A DNA stretch of 55,917 bases from Micromonospora acroterricola (GCF_003172955.1 NZ_QGKR01000141.1:1-55917), one strand, 5' to 3'; counted from the first letter of the stretch, positions 35,916-45,505 are shown. Numbers and translations are program-made. The notes: generated by a model not told the origin, from the sequence alone.

Positions 35916-38567
35916 TCAGTGAGCCTCTTCAAGAATCGACCGGTTGATCGGTACGTCGCGCAAGAAGCGGTCCCGAAGGCGACCATCCAGCGTGGCTGCC
36001 TTCTTGAGCACCAGTGCTCGGGCGAGGTGGAGCGACTCGTTGGCCTCGCCATCGTGGCCCAGCGCACGCTGTACGGCCGCGTGTCGGTAGAGAATCTCCT
36101 CTGCCACAACCGCGGCGAGCCGCCATCCTGCTTCGCGCAGATGCTCCGTCGCACGTTCGCTGAACTGCAAAGCCTGCTGACTGTCACCGCGGCTGAGATG
36201 CCACTGCCCTAGCAATGAAAGGGTGACAATTTCGCTACGCCGCATGCCGGTACGTTGGGTTTCATCAAGGCAGTTCCGCAGCACGTTGCCGGCGAGTTCG
36301 TCGTACGCCGGATCGGCGTCGACCATGCTCAAGAGGCTCGCCGCGTACAGGTTCGCGACCAGCGGCGCCAGGTTCGCCTGCCAGGTCACCGCTGCCTCAA
36401 CCTGCGCGTCCCTCAGCTGGCGTAGACCCAAGGCGTCCCTGCGGTCTTGCACGCGGCGTGCCCCGAGGTACGCCAGGTTGACGGCATGCCAACCGTCTGG
36501 CTCCTCGTCATCGCGACATCCGACCGCCTCGACTAGGCACCGTTCGGCCTCGGTGTAGTCGCCGATCCCGGCCTCTATCTGCGCCAGATAGTTGAGACCG
36601 ATCGGTAGCAGTCCCAGGTTGGGGCGTTGCCGCACCTGCGGGACGGTGGCCCGTAGCCGGGCTAGCGCCTCCCCCAACCGACCCGCGTCGTAGAGGTTGA
36701 CGCCGATCTGTAGTGCGACCATGTGGCGGGCGCGCTGGACGACTGGATCCTCTGACTGTCGCACCGAGTTGTCCTCGGAGGCAGCGGCCTCTGCACGGGC
36801 CAGGACTGCCAAGCCGCCCTCCACGTCAGTCTTGGGTAGCTGCCGCCCGTACTCGCAGCCCGCCAACAGGATGCTAACCGCGTCGCCGTTCTTCAGCGCC
36901 TCGTGCCATGCCTCCCGTAGCAGAGGGAGCGCGGCCGGCACTCCTCGTGTGTACAGCAGCACTTTGCCGTGCAAGTACTGGGAGCGAGTCCGTAGATTGG
37001 CATCCCCGGAGCCTTCTGCCGCCCGCATCGCCTCCGTTGACAAAGCCTCCAGGCGTACGGTCCCGTCTGGTTCCGGTCTGGTACGCCAGCTCAGCTCGCT
37101 GGCCGTCAACAAGAGCTCGACGAGCTGGGCTCGAAGCCGGCACGATTCCTCGTCCTCTGGGGCGCGCCGAACGCACTCGAGGCCTTGCTCGGCGATCTTG
37201 ACAACCTCCGGTGCTGACGCACCGGTTTGAGAGAGCCGACACGCGACAAAGTGCGCTACCCGACCGGCTGCGGGCCAGTCCCGCCCCAAGCGGTGATGTC
37301 GCACAAGCTCAAGCGCCAAATCCTGCGTCAGATCTCGATGATCCTCCGAGTACTCATGCAAGATCCGACCGATCCGCCGATGCCGATCACGCCGTTGCCA
37401 CTCGCTCTGGTCTCGATACAGAGCCTCCTGCACCAGGTCATGCTCGAAGGCATAGCGGTCAGCCTCCAGCCGGTCGTCCCACGTGTTTGGCGGAAGCAGA
37501 TGCAGCAGCCCTGTGTCCCTGGTTAGCCGGTGCAGCCGATCCGCGACCCCGTCATGACGCATATCGAGAACCCTTGCCAGGATGCTGCTGTGAAACTCCC
37601 GTCCCTCAACCGCTCCAACAGCCAACAGCCGACGGTCGTCGTCGCTGAGGCGGCTCAGCCGCGCGGCCACCACCAGCCGTACCTGCTCGGCCAACTGAAT
37701 GCCCTCAGGGTGCGGGGCAACCAGGTCGCTCGGTAGGTGCTCAGGGGTTGGCGGCAGCGCCAGCTCTCGTCGATTGCTGAGGAAGTACCGAAGCAGGAGC
37801 GGATGCCCACCGGTGCGCCGGGCAAGCTCAACGGGTGCTACGTCGGCGGCAGACATCCGCTCGGCGTATTCGGCGATGGCCGACATAGGCAGACCTCGTA
37901 GCCGTATCCGCTGAGCGAGCCCGGTGACGACTAGGTCATCCACGAGCAGGCGCGCGGCTTGGTTCGCCACGAGTTCGTCGTCGCGACCGGCAAGGACGAA
38001 GAGAACCCGCTGATCTTCGGCCGCCCTGGCGAGATATGAAAGCGCTGAACAGGAGCTCTCATCGATCCGATGGAAGTCATCGATTGAGATGACCACCGGG
38101 AACCTTTCCTTGATGAGGTGTAGGAGCGCATCCGCCATTGCCCTCGCAGCGGTGCGGTTCTCGACCAGCGGAGCGCCGGGCACCGGGCCGGAGAGAGTCT
38201 CCGCGACCATCTTCAGGGTCGACCCCACTCCCGGAACCAACGTCAAAAGTTCTGGCCAGCGCTGCTTCACTGCCTCACCTGACCGTCGTAGCAGTCGCCT
38301 CCTCTTGGGCCGGTTGCGATCGATCAGCCACGCCAGGTCAATGAGTGGTCCGTACGCTTCCAACTGCCCCACCTGAACGTGGCACCCCACCGACAGGAAG
38401 TCAGCCGGGGTGCCTGCCTCCTGGATGTGTCGGAGCAGGGCACTCTTACCGATGCCAGCCGGACCTTCAACTATCAGGAAGCCGCCATGGCCGTCACACG
38501 CTCGATCAACCAGCGCGCGGACTGCGGATTGCTCGTCCTCTCGGCCAACGAACAGTTCAGCGGGCAT
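35916..38567 (-). CDS. STAND-type ATPase with TPR-like C-terminal repeats, no HTH
   Basis: The 883-aa protein opens MPAELFVGREDEQSAVRALV, followed by Walker A GPAGIGKS (residues 35-42), Walker B VVISIDD (158-164), a sensor-like LFVLAGRDDE and a winged-helix-like VVAARLSRLSDDDRRLLAVGAVEG. From about residue 400 to the end it is helical TPR-like repeat (LGEALARLRATVPQVRQ, GDYTEAERCLVEAVG, GDSQQALQFSERATEHL). This is the LAL/MalT-like architecture, but the usual C-terminal LuxR HTH is missing: the protein ends in DRFLRDVPINRSILEEAH. It is therefore more likely a signal-transduction or defence ATPase than a DNA-binding activator. The two-TM gene upstream on the same strand is a possible partner. 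Confidence 0.85.
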   Translation of the reverse strand: MPAELFVGREDEQSAVRALVDRACDGHGGFLIVEGPAGIGKSALLRHIQEAGTPADFLSVGCHVQVGQLEAYGPLIDLAWLIDRNRPKRRRLLRRSGEAVKQRWPELLTLVPGVGSTLKMVAETLSGPVPGAPLVENRTAARAMADALLHLIKERFPVVISIDDFHRIDESSCSALSYLARAAEDQRVLFVLAGRDDELVANQAARLLVDDLVVTGLAQRIRLRGLPMSAIAEYAERMSAADVAPVELARRTGGHPLLLRYFLSNRRELALPPTPEHLPSDLVAPHPEGIQLAEQVRLVVAARLSRLSDDDRRLLAVGAVEGREFHSSILARVLDMRHDGVADRLHRLTRDTGLLHLLPPNTWDDRLEADRYAFEHDLVQEALYRDQSEWQRRDRHRRIGRILHEYSEDHRDLTQDLALELVRHHRLGRDWPAAGRVAHFVACRLSQTGASAPEVVKIAEQGLECVRRAPEDEESCRLRAQLVELLLTASELSWRTRPEPDGTVRLEALSTEAMRAAEGSGDANLRTRSQYLHGKVLLYTRGVPAALPLLREAWHEALKNGDAVSILLAGCEYGRQLPKTDVEGGLAVLARAEAAASEDNSVRQSEDPVVQRARHMVALQIGVNLYDAGRLGEALARLRATVPQVRQRPNLGLLPIGLNYLAQIEAGIGDYTEAERCLVEAVGCRDDEEPDGWHAVNLAYLGARRVQDRRDALGLRQLRDAQVEAAVTWQANLAPLVANLYAASLLSMVDADPAYDELAGNVLRNCLDETQRTGMRRSEIVTLSLLGQWHLSRGDSQQALQFSERATEHLREAGWRLAAVVAEEILYRHAAVQRALGHDGEANESLHLARALVLKKAATLDGRLRDRFLRDVPINRSILEEAH

Positions 38568-38732
38568 CAGACCTCCCGAGAGCGAAGACCATCAAGGTAT
38601 TCGATCCTGACAGGCAGCCTCCACATACCTCCGGATGAGGTGAGGTTCGGGAGAGCCCGACGCCGTCGAGATGAGGACCCTCTGGGGCCCTCCATCCCGC
38701 CCGGCGGCGGCCGACCTGACAGTGATGCAGTT

Positions 38733-39281
38733 TTAAATTGCCTGCTCGCCCCGGCTTCGTTCATCGAGCTCGCGTCGGTACCAGAGTCCGGCGAGGAAGG
38801 CCGCCAGTACACCGAGCACGGCCGAGCCGATGCCGCCAGCGAGCCGAACCTGCCCAGTACCCATCCATGATGCGAGTAGCGCGACCGTGGCGAGTACCGC
38901 GCAGACGATCGCCGCCGACAGCAGGGCTCGTCCCGAGCGCGGCGCGTTCAGTACCAGGCCGGCAGGTTGCCGCTGAACAACCAGCACGTCCTCAAGCTTC
39001 ATGTCCGGCTCAACCTCAAAGCCAGCCCGCTTCAGCGCCTGGACGTAGCGGCCTATCGTCCCTGGCTTCTTGGGGTAGCCGCAGTACGAGACGTAAAATG
39101 GTTCCGGTCCGTCTCCGCAGGCGCCCTCCACCGCAAAGCCGTCCAGATGGCGCTCACCAACGTCACGAAACCCGGCGTCGCGGAGCACGCGCCGTATGGC
39201 CTCAGCGTCGCGGTCCCGTGAAGACCACAACGGCCGTTCTTCCTTGCCATACCCGTACCTTGGCTCATCCATGGATGTCAC
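38733..39281 (-). CDS. Hypothetical membrane protein, two C-terminal TM helices
   Basis: The 182-aa product has a soluble N-terminal part of about 115 residues (DAEAIRRVLRDAGFRDVGER, GYPKKPGTIGRYVQALKRAG) and two hydrophobic helices (LLSAAIVCAVLATVALLASW; GGIGSAVLGVLAAFLAGLWY) before a short charged tail. I do not recognise a family. It lies 165 bp upstream of the STAND ATPase gene on the same strand, an arrangement compatible with a sensor plus membrane effector, though nothing proves coupling. The start may be the ATG at 39281 or 39272. Confidence 0.65.
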   Translation of the reverse strand: MTSMDEPRYGYGKEERPLWSSRDRDAEAIRRVLRDAGFRDVGERHLDGFAVEGACGDGPEPFYVSYCGYPKKPGTIGRYVQALKRAGFEVEPDMKLEDVLVVQRQPAGLVLNAPRSGRALLSAAIVCAVLATVALLASWMGTGQVRLAGGIGSAVLGVLAAFLAGLWYRRELDERSRGEQAI

Positions 39282-39465
39282 CGTATCGGCACGCGGCGTG
39301 GCGGTGCGCCCACGCTCTGGTTAGCCCTCTCTCGCCATGTCACAAAGCAGCCCCTTCGGACATGGCGACGCCGGTGTAATGGCGCGATATGTGGTCGATC
39401 TTGGGTCAATGATCACAGACCCGTGCTCCTCAGGGTCGTGATGATCGATCCGGCCGGCATCCTGG

Positions 39466-40968
39466 TCAGCAGGGACGAGTACCGATAACTGATACCTGGT
39501 CGGCAGGTCCTCCGCCTCGGTGGCGGGAGAGGAGCTCTGCGGCGGCTTCGGCTTTGGCGCGTTCGACATCGAGTTCGGCGATGACCGAGGTGTAGACGTC
39601 GGTCATGGCGGCGGAGGAGTGGCCGAGGAGTTCCTGGATGTCTTTGAGGTCGGCGCCGGCGGCCTTGAGGTAGGTGGCGGCGCAGTGCCGTAGGTCGTGC
39701 AGCCGGATCGGTGGTAGGTCGGCGTCGCGGACGAGGACCTCGAAGCGGTCGGTGACGGCATTGAGGTGCCAGGGCTTCCCGTCGGGTTGGACGAAGAACA
39801 GTCCGGTGTCGAGCCAGGCGTGACCGGTGGCGAGTTTCCACTGAGCGCGGCGGGCGTGGTAAGCGCGCAGGACGACGCGGGTGATGCTGGCCATGGCCAT
39901 GATCCGGTTGCCGGACTCGGACTTGACCTTCTTGATCACGGGCGTGTAGCCGTGGGTGGCGATCTGTTGGGTGACGCTGATCAGGCAGTTGTCGAGGTCG
40001 ACGGCGGCGTCGGTGAGTCCGACAGCCGCGCCGCGGCGCAGTCCGCGATGCAGGATGAGCGCGAACAGCGGATAGAGGGCGATGTCGTGCTCTTCGGCGT
40101 GGTCGAGGAACGCGCCGGCCTGCTGCGGGGTCCACACCATGACTGGGCTGGGCCGCTCGCCGGTGTCGCGCCACCGTTGTACGGCTTTGGCGGTCCATAC
40201 CCGCGCTTTCGGGCGTACCCCGGAGGGCAGCTCGATGTGGGCGGCGGGGTTGAAGTCGAGGAGCCGGTTGTTGCCACGGCGGATGGCGTCGTTGAGTGCC
40301 TTACGCAGGGTGGCGCGGATGCGGTGCATGCTGGCCGGTTTGGTGGTGCGCAGGCCGCGGACGCTGGCGCGGATGGCGGGGTCGTCACTCTGGCGGGCGA
40401 TCTCGATGGCGGTGCTGCCCTCGGCGATGGCGGCGAACATGGCCTCGACGTGCTCCACCCGTAGTTTCACCAAGGCGATGGCGCCGAGGTGCGGGACCAG
40501 GTGGACGCGGATGTGCGACTCGTAGGCCAGCAGGGTGTTGGGTTGCACGCTGCTGAGGCTGCGGCGGGACGCCAGCCACGAGTACAGGTAGTCGCCGACG
40601 GTGGTCGTGACGGTGGCGGGCAGTCCGGCGCGGACCCGCCGGGCGATGGTGTCGCGGTCCGGCAGGGGTGCGCCGGCGGTGACGGCGAGGAGCATGTCGG
40701 CGATCTCAGCGGCGACGGCCGGGTCGTCAGCGGCGAGGGCGAGCAGGGCTTTGGCGTGGTCACGGTCGCCGGTGGCGGCGTCGCGGGTGTCGAAGGTGCT
40801 GCGGCGTATTTGCCGGCGCGCCTGGCCGGGGTGGGTGGGCAGTTCGAGTTGGTAGGCCCACCGGCCGTGGGTGGGATTCCACGCTCCGCTCGCGCGGCGG
40901 ATGAGGGGGCAGCGATTGCCGAGTTTGCGGCCCTCGCCGTCGCGGCACGAACAGCGTTTGAAGACCAT
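39466..40968 (-). CDS. Tyrosine-type site-specific integrase
   Basis: The 500-aa protein has a basic N-terminal segment ([20 protein letters not shown]), a core-binding domain ([38 protein letters not shown]) and a catalytic domain. The active-site set is complete: R311 in [11 protein letters not shown]349, HDLR (H424, R427), H450 in [10 protein letters not shown] and the nucleophile Y459 in DVYTSV. Such actinobacterial integrases recombine tRNA-gene att sites. It is on the same strand as the overlapping excisionase gene. It lies about 11 kb inside the right att copy, so it may belong to a different element than the outer boundaries. Confidence 0.93.
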   Translation of the reverse strand: MVFKRCSCRDGEGRKLGNRCPLIRRASGAWNPTHGRWAYQLELPTHPGQARRQIRRSTFDTRDAATGDRDHAKALLALAADDPAVAAEIADMLLAVTAGAPLPDRDTIARRVRAGLPATVTTTVGDYLYSWLASRRSLSSVQPNTLLAYESHIRVHLVPHLGAIALVKLRVEHVEAMFAAIAEGSTAIEIARQSDDPAIRASVRGLRTTKPASMHRIRATLRKALNDAIRRGNNRLLDFNPAAHIELPSGVRPKARVWTAKAVQRWRDTGERPSPVMVWTPQQAGAFLDHAEEHDIALYPLFALILHRGLRRGAAVGLTDAAVDLDNCLISVTQQIATHGYTPVIKKVKSESGNRIMAMASITRVVLRAYHARRAQWKLATGHAWLDTGLFFVQPDGKPWHLNAVTDRFEVLVRDADLPPIRLHDLRHCAATYLKAAGADLKDIQELLGHSSAAMTDVYTSVIAELDVERAKAEAAAELLSRHRGGGPADQVSVIGTRPC

Positions 40969-41374
40969 CCTGTCCTACTCGGGTGTGTCCCCCGGGTTGG
41001 GCGTGCGGCAGTAGGTGGCTGCGGGTTCGGTCGGGGATGATCCGGGATCGTCTTTCGGCCTGGGCTGGGTCGTGTTCCGGCGCTGGTGCCAGCGGCTCGC
41101 CACGCTGGTTGGGCGGTAGGTGCAGGGCGTGGAGGATGGCCGCAACCGGCACGCGGTAGCGGCTGCCGAATCGGAGCACAGGCAGGGGGAACTGGTCGGA
41201 CTTGGCCAGGTGGTACGCGACCGAACGAGACAGTCCCATGATCCGCGCAGTGGTCGTCAGATCGGTAACTGCGCCCAAGGCGCTGATCCGCTCACAAGTC
41301 CAACTGTTGTCCGGGCCGTCGCCGCTCGGCCCGGGCAGCGATACCGGTCCGAGGACATGTTCCGAGGTCTTCAT
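40760..41374 (-). CDS. Excisionase-like HTH protein, overlaps integrase
   Basis: Residues about 35-80 ([38 protein letters not shown]) form a MerR/excisionase-type winged helix for directing integrase. The reading frame then runs 209 bp into the integrase gene with an Arg/Pro/His-rich text ([20 protein letters not shown]) that looks like shadow coding. The original stop probably lay before 40968 and was lost by an indel. Only the first 130 residues should be taken as real. Confidence 0.7.
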   Translation of the reverse strand: MKTSEHVLGPVSLPGPSGDGPDNSWTCERISALGAVTDLTTTARIMGLSRSVAYHLAKSDQFPLPVLRFGSRYRVPVAAILHALHLPPNQRGEPLAPAPEHDPAQAERRSRIIPDRTRSHLLPHAQPGGHTRVGQDGLQTLFVPRRRGPQTRQSLPPHPPRERSVESHPRPVGLPTRTAHPPRPGAPANTPQHLRHPRRRHRRP

Positions 41375-41705
41375 CGTAGAGCGGCCCGCCCAATGACCAA
41401 AAGAGTCGATTCTTGACAGCGAATGGAGGTCAACGCCAAGCGAGGGTCTTCTGCGAGACAGGGCGTCGACGACTACGGGAAGCCCGCTACTCCCTGCAGA
41501 TAGTTCGAACCAGGCACTGACAGTGTGTGGGGAAAGTCAGTGGCAGGTGCACCACATCCCCCCGAGTCGGATATCTGACCTCGATTGGTCGGTCGGGCAC
41601 TTAGCGACTCTTGTCGGCGGGACGCTGTTGGCCGAGTGATCGATGTGGGCCGTAGTAGCTCGGGCTAGCGTCGTCGGTCTAGTGCAAGTTTGTGGGGGAT
41701 GAGCT
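41375..41705. other. Divergent intergenic region between excisionase and DUF4041 gene
   Basis: No gene is visible. It should contain the promoters of both divergent genes. GTGGGGGATGA lies just before the GTG at 41706 as a probable ribosome-binding site. Confidence 0.4.
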
Positions 41706-43199
41706 GTGGGATATCGCTTCAACGCTCCGCCGAATTGGCCAACCCCGCCGCAGGGTTGGGCACCCGGTCCTGGGTGGAAGCCGGACCCGGCATGGGGACC
41801 TCCGCCGCCGGGATGGCAGCTATGGATCGCCGATGCACCGATCGCCGCGCCCGTAGTGCAGCCAGCGCCCGCTATAGCCGTGGTGGCCTCTCCCATGCCA
41901 CAGACCGTCCCGCCGCAACGCGCCGACGATCCTGAGATTCCGCTGTTCGGGGCGCGGACTAAAGCACGCGAGCTTGCTGCCGAGGTGACACACCTCAGAG
42001 CTGAGCTGGAGCGGGCCCGGCTAGAGATGAACCGCCTCGGAGTACTGCCCGCAATAGAGCTCGAGCAATACAGGGAACGGCTGACGCGAGAGATCACTGA
42101 ACAGACCGCCACAGCCCAAGCGCAGAAGGCTGACCTGGAGCGCCAGCTGCGGGACCTCAGTCAGCAGGTCGTGGTGACCGAGGAAGCGGCGCTGCTGCAG
42201 GAGGCTGGCGTCTACGACTACCGGCACCCCCTGTCAGACGCGGTCGCATACCAGAGCGCACTGGCTGGGCTGCAGGCCAAGATCAAGAGCATGGCTAAAG
42301 GCGGCGCGGTCCTCGCCGCGACTGGCTGGACGGTGAACGGTTCAGCGGCCGAAGGGCGGGTGATGGTCCGGGACTTTTCCAAGCTGCTGCTGCGGGCCTA
42401 CAACGCCGAAGCGGACAACCTGGTACGGGGCCTGAAGCCCTACAAGCTTGACTCGGCCGTCGAGCGCCTGGGCAAGGTCGCCGCGACGATCGCCAAGCTA
42501 GGCAAGACGATGCACATCCGCATCTCGGAGGACTACCACCGGCTGCGGGTCCGGGAGTTAGAGATTACGGCTGACTACCAAGCAAAGCTCGCCGAGGAGA
42601 AGGAACGCGAGCGCGAAGAGAAGGCGCGGCTGCGCGAGGAGCGACGGGTTCAACAGGAAATCGACCGCGAGCGTGCCCGTCTCGACAAGGAACGTCAGCA
42701 TTACGCCAACGCCCTCGCCGCCCTGCAAGCTAAGGGCGACGTCGACGGCGCCGCCCAAATGCAGGAGCGGCTGTTGCAGATCGACACCGCCATCGAAGAC
42801 GTGGACTACCGTGCCGCCAACGTCCGCGCTGGCTACGTGTACGTCATCTCAAACCTGGGAGCCTTCGGCGAGAAGGTAGTCAAGATCGGCATGACCCGCC
42901 GCCTCGACCCATTGGACCGAGTCCGGGAACTCAGCGACGCCTCCGTCCCCTTCAACTTCGACGTCCACGCACTCTTCTTCTCCGAGGACGCCGTCGGCAT
43001 CGAAGCCAAAATGCACACGCGCCTAGCCGACCGAAGGGTCAACCTCATCAACCAGCGACGAGAGTTCTTCTACGCCACCCCACAGGAGGCCAAGGAGTAC
43101 CTGCTGGAGTTGACGGGCAGCCTGCTGCAGTACGACGAGATTCCCGAGGCACTCGAGTACCGGCAGAGTCTGACCCAAGCTAAGGAACGGACCCCTTAA
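41706..43199 (+). CDS. DUF4041 / T5orf172 (GIY-YIG-like) protein
   Basis: The 497-aa protein starts at a GTG after a GGGGGATGA site. Its N-terminal 45 residues are Trp/Pro-rich (PPNWPTPPQGWAPGPGW). A coiled coil follows (AAEVTHLRAELERARLEMNR), then the DUF4041 core (LLQEAGVYDYRHPLSDAVAY, NAEADNLVRGLKPYKLDS), a long charged coiled coil (EEKEREREEKARLREERR) and a C-terminal T5orf172 domain of the GIY-YIG group (GYVYVISNLGAFGEKVVKIG, MTRRLDPLDRVRELSDASVP). Such proteins are found in phages and mobile elements and may bind or cut DNA. It is a good defence or mobility candidate in this context. Confidence 0.85.
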   Translation: MGYRFNAPPNWPTPPQGWAPGPGWKPDPAWGPPPPGWQLWIADAPIAAPVVQPAPAIAVVASPMPQTVPPQRADDPEIPLFGARTKARELAAEVTHLRAELERARLEMNRLGVLPAIELEQYRERLTREITEQTATAQAQKADLERQLRDLSQQVVVTEEAALLQEAGVYDYRHPLSDAVAYQSALAGLQAKIKSMAKGGAVLAATGWTVNGSAAEGRVMVRDFSKLLLRAYNAEADNLVRGLKPYKLDSAVERLGKVAATIAKLGKTMHIRISEDYHRLRVRELEITADYQAKLAEEKEREREEKARLREERRVQQEIDRERARLDKERQHYANALAALQAKGDVDGAAQMQERLLQIDTAIEDVDYRAANVRAGYVYVISNLGAFGEKVVKIGMTRRLDPLDRVRELSDASVPFNFDVHALFFSEDAVGIEAKMHTRLADRRVNLINQRREFFYATPQEAKEYLLELTGSLLQYDEIPEALEYRQSLTQAKERTP

Positions 43200-43291
43200 G
43201 GACAGGCGGCCGGTCCGTCACGAAGAGCTCAGCCGGCTTTGTTCTGCTTGGGCCGCTGAGCAGCAACGAGGTCGCGCTCCGGGGTGGTTGG

Positions 43292-43345
43292 CCTCCCAGT
43301 AGACGTCGAAGTGGTCGGGCCTTGCTGCTCCCGGGTTGGCTATGC
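43292..43345. repeat. Dispersed island repeat, copy A
   Basis: CCTCCCAGTAGACGTCGAAG and the following GTGGTCGGGC...CTGCTCCCGGGTTGGCT match copy B at 47991-48045 with few differences. Confidence 0.6.
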
Positions 43346-43774
43346 CCAGGGTGGGCTGTATCGGCCGATGTAGTCGCGGGCACGAGGGCGCGGGTCATGC
43401 CAGTACTGGTTCGGCGTGCGGTGGTGGTGCTTCTGGCCGAATTCAGCGAGACCTTCTGTGATCTTGAGGCGCTCTAGCGGATGGCCTTCGAAGTCTGCGT
43501 TGACCGTCAGCAGTTGCGGCTCAGGATTCCAGCCTGAGTGGTCGAACGCCCAGCCGTCCCAGGCCGCGTAGGTGTGGAAGATCTGCCGCTGGCCAGGGAA
43601 GCGCACTGCGGCTATCTCGATGGACCTGTCTGGATAGGAATCCCGGCAGACCCAGGCGAGGACGTGACAGGCTCCGGCAGCGAAGAAGGCCTGGTCCGTC
43701 CGGTCCCACGCGACCCGCTGGTCTGACCGCTCGATCGCAGTCCGACGAAACGCTCTCGCTGCTGTGGCTGCCAT
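43340..43774 (-). CDS. Hypothetical protein found in actinobacterial islands
   Basis: The product of about 144 aa (start MAATAARAFRRTAIERSDQR) contains ACHVLAWVCRDSYPDRSIEI, QIFHTYAAWDGWAFDHSGWN and a C-terminal HHHRTPNQYWHDPRPRARDY. The text is protein-like throughout and I recall similar unnamed proteins in actinomycetes. No function is known. An earlier in-frame start at 43813 exists but adds low-complexity residues. The 3' end runs into a dispersed repeat. Confidence 0.65.
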   Translation of the reverse strand: MAATAARAFRRTAIERSDQRVAWDRTDQAFFAAGACHVLAWVCRDSYPDRSIEIAAVRFPGQRQIFHTYAAWDGWAFDHSGWNPEPQLLTVNADFEGHPLERLKITEGLAEFGQKHHHRTPNQYWHDPRPRARDYIGRYSPPWA

Positions 43775-43886
43775 AGCCCGGACGGTAGTGGGTGAGCTGA
43801 CACATCCGATCATGCCGCCGACGGGGCGTCGCGATGGATAGCCGGCGCCGGCGCCGAAGCCGTCCTGTCATGCCTGAGGATGCGCG

Positions 43887-44549
43887 TCAACGTGGTGGAT
43901 CAACAACAGCTTTTCGGGCGAGCAGATACCCCTGCGCGGGGCTGTCCGGCCCATCGGCCGGAACGCCGCCCCAGAACACGGTCGTGAAGCCAGCGTCCGT
44001 GACACTTCGTTCCATCTCCTGCGGGGTCTGCCAGTAAAGGTCGAACTCGACACCAAGATTGGCGCTGCGGCCCGCACGTCGGACCTGGCTGCTCCCTGCT
44101 TTGAACGCGGTCACCAGATAGCCGCCCGGTTTGATGACGCGATACAGCTCGCCAAAGGCCGCATGTCGATCGGCCGGTGCCAGAAAGATGAGGGAGTACC
44201 AGCAAACCACGCCTACCAGCGACGCGTCCTCGAAGGGCAACTCGCGCAGGTCGGCGACGTCGAACCGGAAGGCCGCATGGTCACGCTGAGCCACGCGGAT
44301 CATCTCGGGTGAAAGGTCGACTCCCCATGGTGCCAGGCCCTTGCCCGCCAGGTAGGGGGCGAGGCGTCCCGTCCCGCAGCCGACGTCGCCGACGTTGATG
44401 CCCAAGTCCGCAGCAAGCGTCAGGTCGCAGAACAGGTCGAGAACGGCCCGCTCCACGGGCATGCGATCCAAAGCGTCGGCTAGGCGTTCGGCGTAGAGCT
44501 CGGCGAGGACGTCGTGTGCGGCTCTCAACTCTTCGGTGTTGGCGTCCAC
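43887..44549 (-). CDS. Class I SAM-dependent methyltransferase
   Basis: From the GTG at 44549 (VDANTEELRAAHDVLAELYA) the 220-aa protein has motif I VGDVGCGTGRLAPYLAGKG, motif II GVDLSPEMI, a post-II DVADLRELPFEDASL and motif IV-V GVVCWYSLIFL with GELYRVIKPGGYLVTAFK. It transfers methyl groups to an unknown, probably small-molecule, substrate. A TATAGT -10 box 7 nt before the GTG suggests a leaderless mRNA; upstream in-frame starts give Pro/Arg-rich text. It is divergent from an ATP-grasp gene. Confidence 0.88.
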   Translation of the reverse strand: MDANTEELRAAHDVLAELYAERLADALDRMPVERAVLDLFCDLTLAADLGINVGDVGCGTGRLAPYLAGKGLAPWGVDLSPEMIRVAQRDHAAFRFDVADLRELPFEDASLVGVVCWYSLIFLAPADRHAAFGELYRVIKPGGYLVTAFKAGSSQVRRAGRSANLGVEFDLYWQTPQEMERSVTDAGFTTVFWGGVPADGPDSPAQGYLLARKAVVDPPR

Positions 44550-44556
44550 GGAAGGG

Positions 44557-44562
44557 ACTATA
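44557..44562 (-). promoter_or_regulatory. -10 box of methyltransferase gene
   Basis: TATAGT on the reverse strand ends 7 nt before the GTG at 44549, the distance expected for leaderless transcription. Confidence 0.45.
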
Positions 44563-44653
44563 GGAGCCCGCGCCTCTTCCGCCCATGCTGCGAATCCGGC
44601 GGCGGCCCGGTTAACAGTTCGAGGTTGAACGGTCCGGGGTGCAGGATGTCGGC

Positions 44654-45505
44654 ATGATCCTGTTGGTTCCCGCGAACCCATTACGGCCGCGCCATCCGGA
44701 CGAGCACTTCGCGGCGGAGGCACAGGCGGCGCAGGCTGCCGGGCTCGATGTGGCGGTGGTCGACCATGACGCGTTGGCACGGGGCGGAGTTGTGCGCCGG
44801 GCGGTCGCATCGGTCTCAGGCAGCGGTGTGGCGGTTTACCGCGGCTGGATGCTGCGTAGCGAGCAGTACGCCATGTTTGCTGAGGTACTCGCTGAGCGTG
44901 GTGTGGTGTTGAGGACTGATGGCGAGCAGTACCGCCGGGCGCATGAGTTGCCTGGCTGGTACGCGGCTCTGGCTGCGGTCACCCCACCGTCGGTGTGGAC
45001 GACTGGCTCGGAGCGGGCCGACTTTGACCGCGCGCGTGTCGAGCTAGGCACGGGACCGGCAGTGCTGCGTGACTACAGCAAGTCAATGAAGCACTACTGG
45101 AACGAAGCCGCGTTCATCCCCGACCTCGAGGGCGGCGGGGCGGCGTGGAGGGTGGCGAGCCGGTTCCTGGAACTGCGCGACGACGAGTTTGTGGGTGGAT
45201 TTGTGTTGCGGCGCTTCGAGCGGTTTGCCTCCGCCGAGGTACGCACATGGTGGGTCGACGGCGTGTGCGTCCTGATCGGAGCGCATCCGGACAGCCCAGA
45301 CGATTTTGCACCGGTCGAAATCGATCCGGCCCCGATCGCACCGATGATCGCCGGGCTCGGTCTGCCCTTCGTCACCGTGGACCTCGCTCTGCGCACGGAC
45401 GGCGTATGGAGGGTCATCGAACTCGGAGACGGGCAGGTAAGTGACCGACCAACCACCATCGAACCTCAAGCGATGATCGGGACCCTGCTTGCCCAGGCCC
45501 GCTGA
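44654..45505 (+). CDS. ATP-grasp domain protein
   Basis: The 283-aa protein (MILLVPANPLRPRHPDEHFA) has the ATP-grasp outline: an N-terminal Rossmann-like part (AAEAQAAQAAGLDVAVVDHD), GPAVLRDYSKSMKHYWNEAA, FVLRRFERFASAEVRTWWVD and a metal-binding end VTVDLALRTDGVWRVIELGD. It resembles the ATP-grasp proteins grouped as DUF4343, which probably form amide or ester bonds. The ATG at 44654 with AGGA upstream is preferred to the GTG at 44639. It is divergent from the methyltransferase. Confidence 0.83.
   Translation: MILLVPANPLRPRHPDEHFAAEAQAAQAAGLDVAVVDHDALARGGVVRRAVASVSGSGVAVYRGWMLRSEQYAMFAEVLAERGVVLRTDGEQYRRAHELPGWYAALAAVTPPSVWTTGSERADFDRARVELGTGPAVLRDYSKSMKHYWNEAAFIPDLEGGGAAWRVASRFLELRDDEFVGGFVLRRFERFASAEVRTWWVDGVCVLIGAHPDSPDDFAPVEIDPAPIAPMIAGLGLPFVTVDLALRTDGVWRVIELGDGQVSDRPTTIEPQAMIGTLLAQAR

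Noticed and set aside
39466..41374. Complete ICE or prophage
   Set aside because: No FtsK/TraB translocase, replication initiator, relaxase, terminase, capsid or tail genes were found anywhere in 13-52.7 kb.
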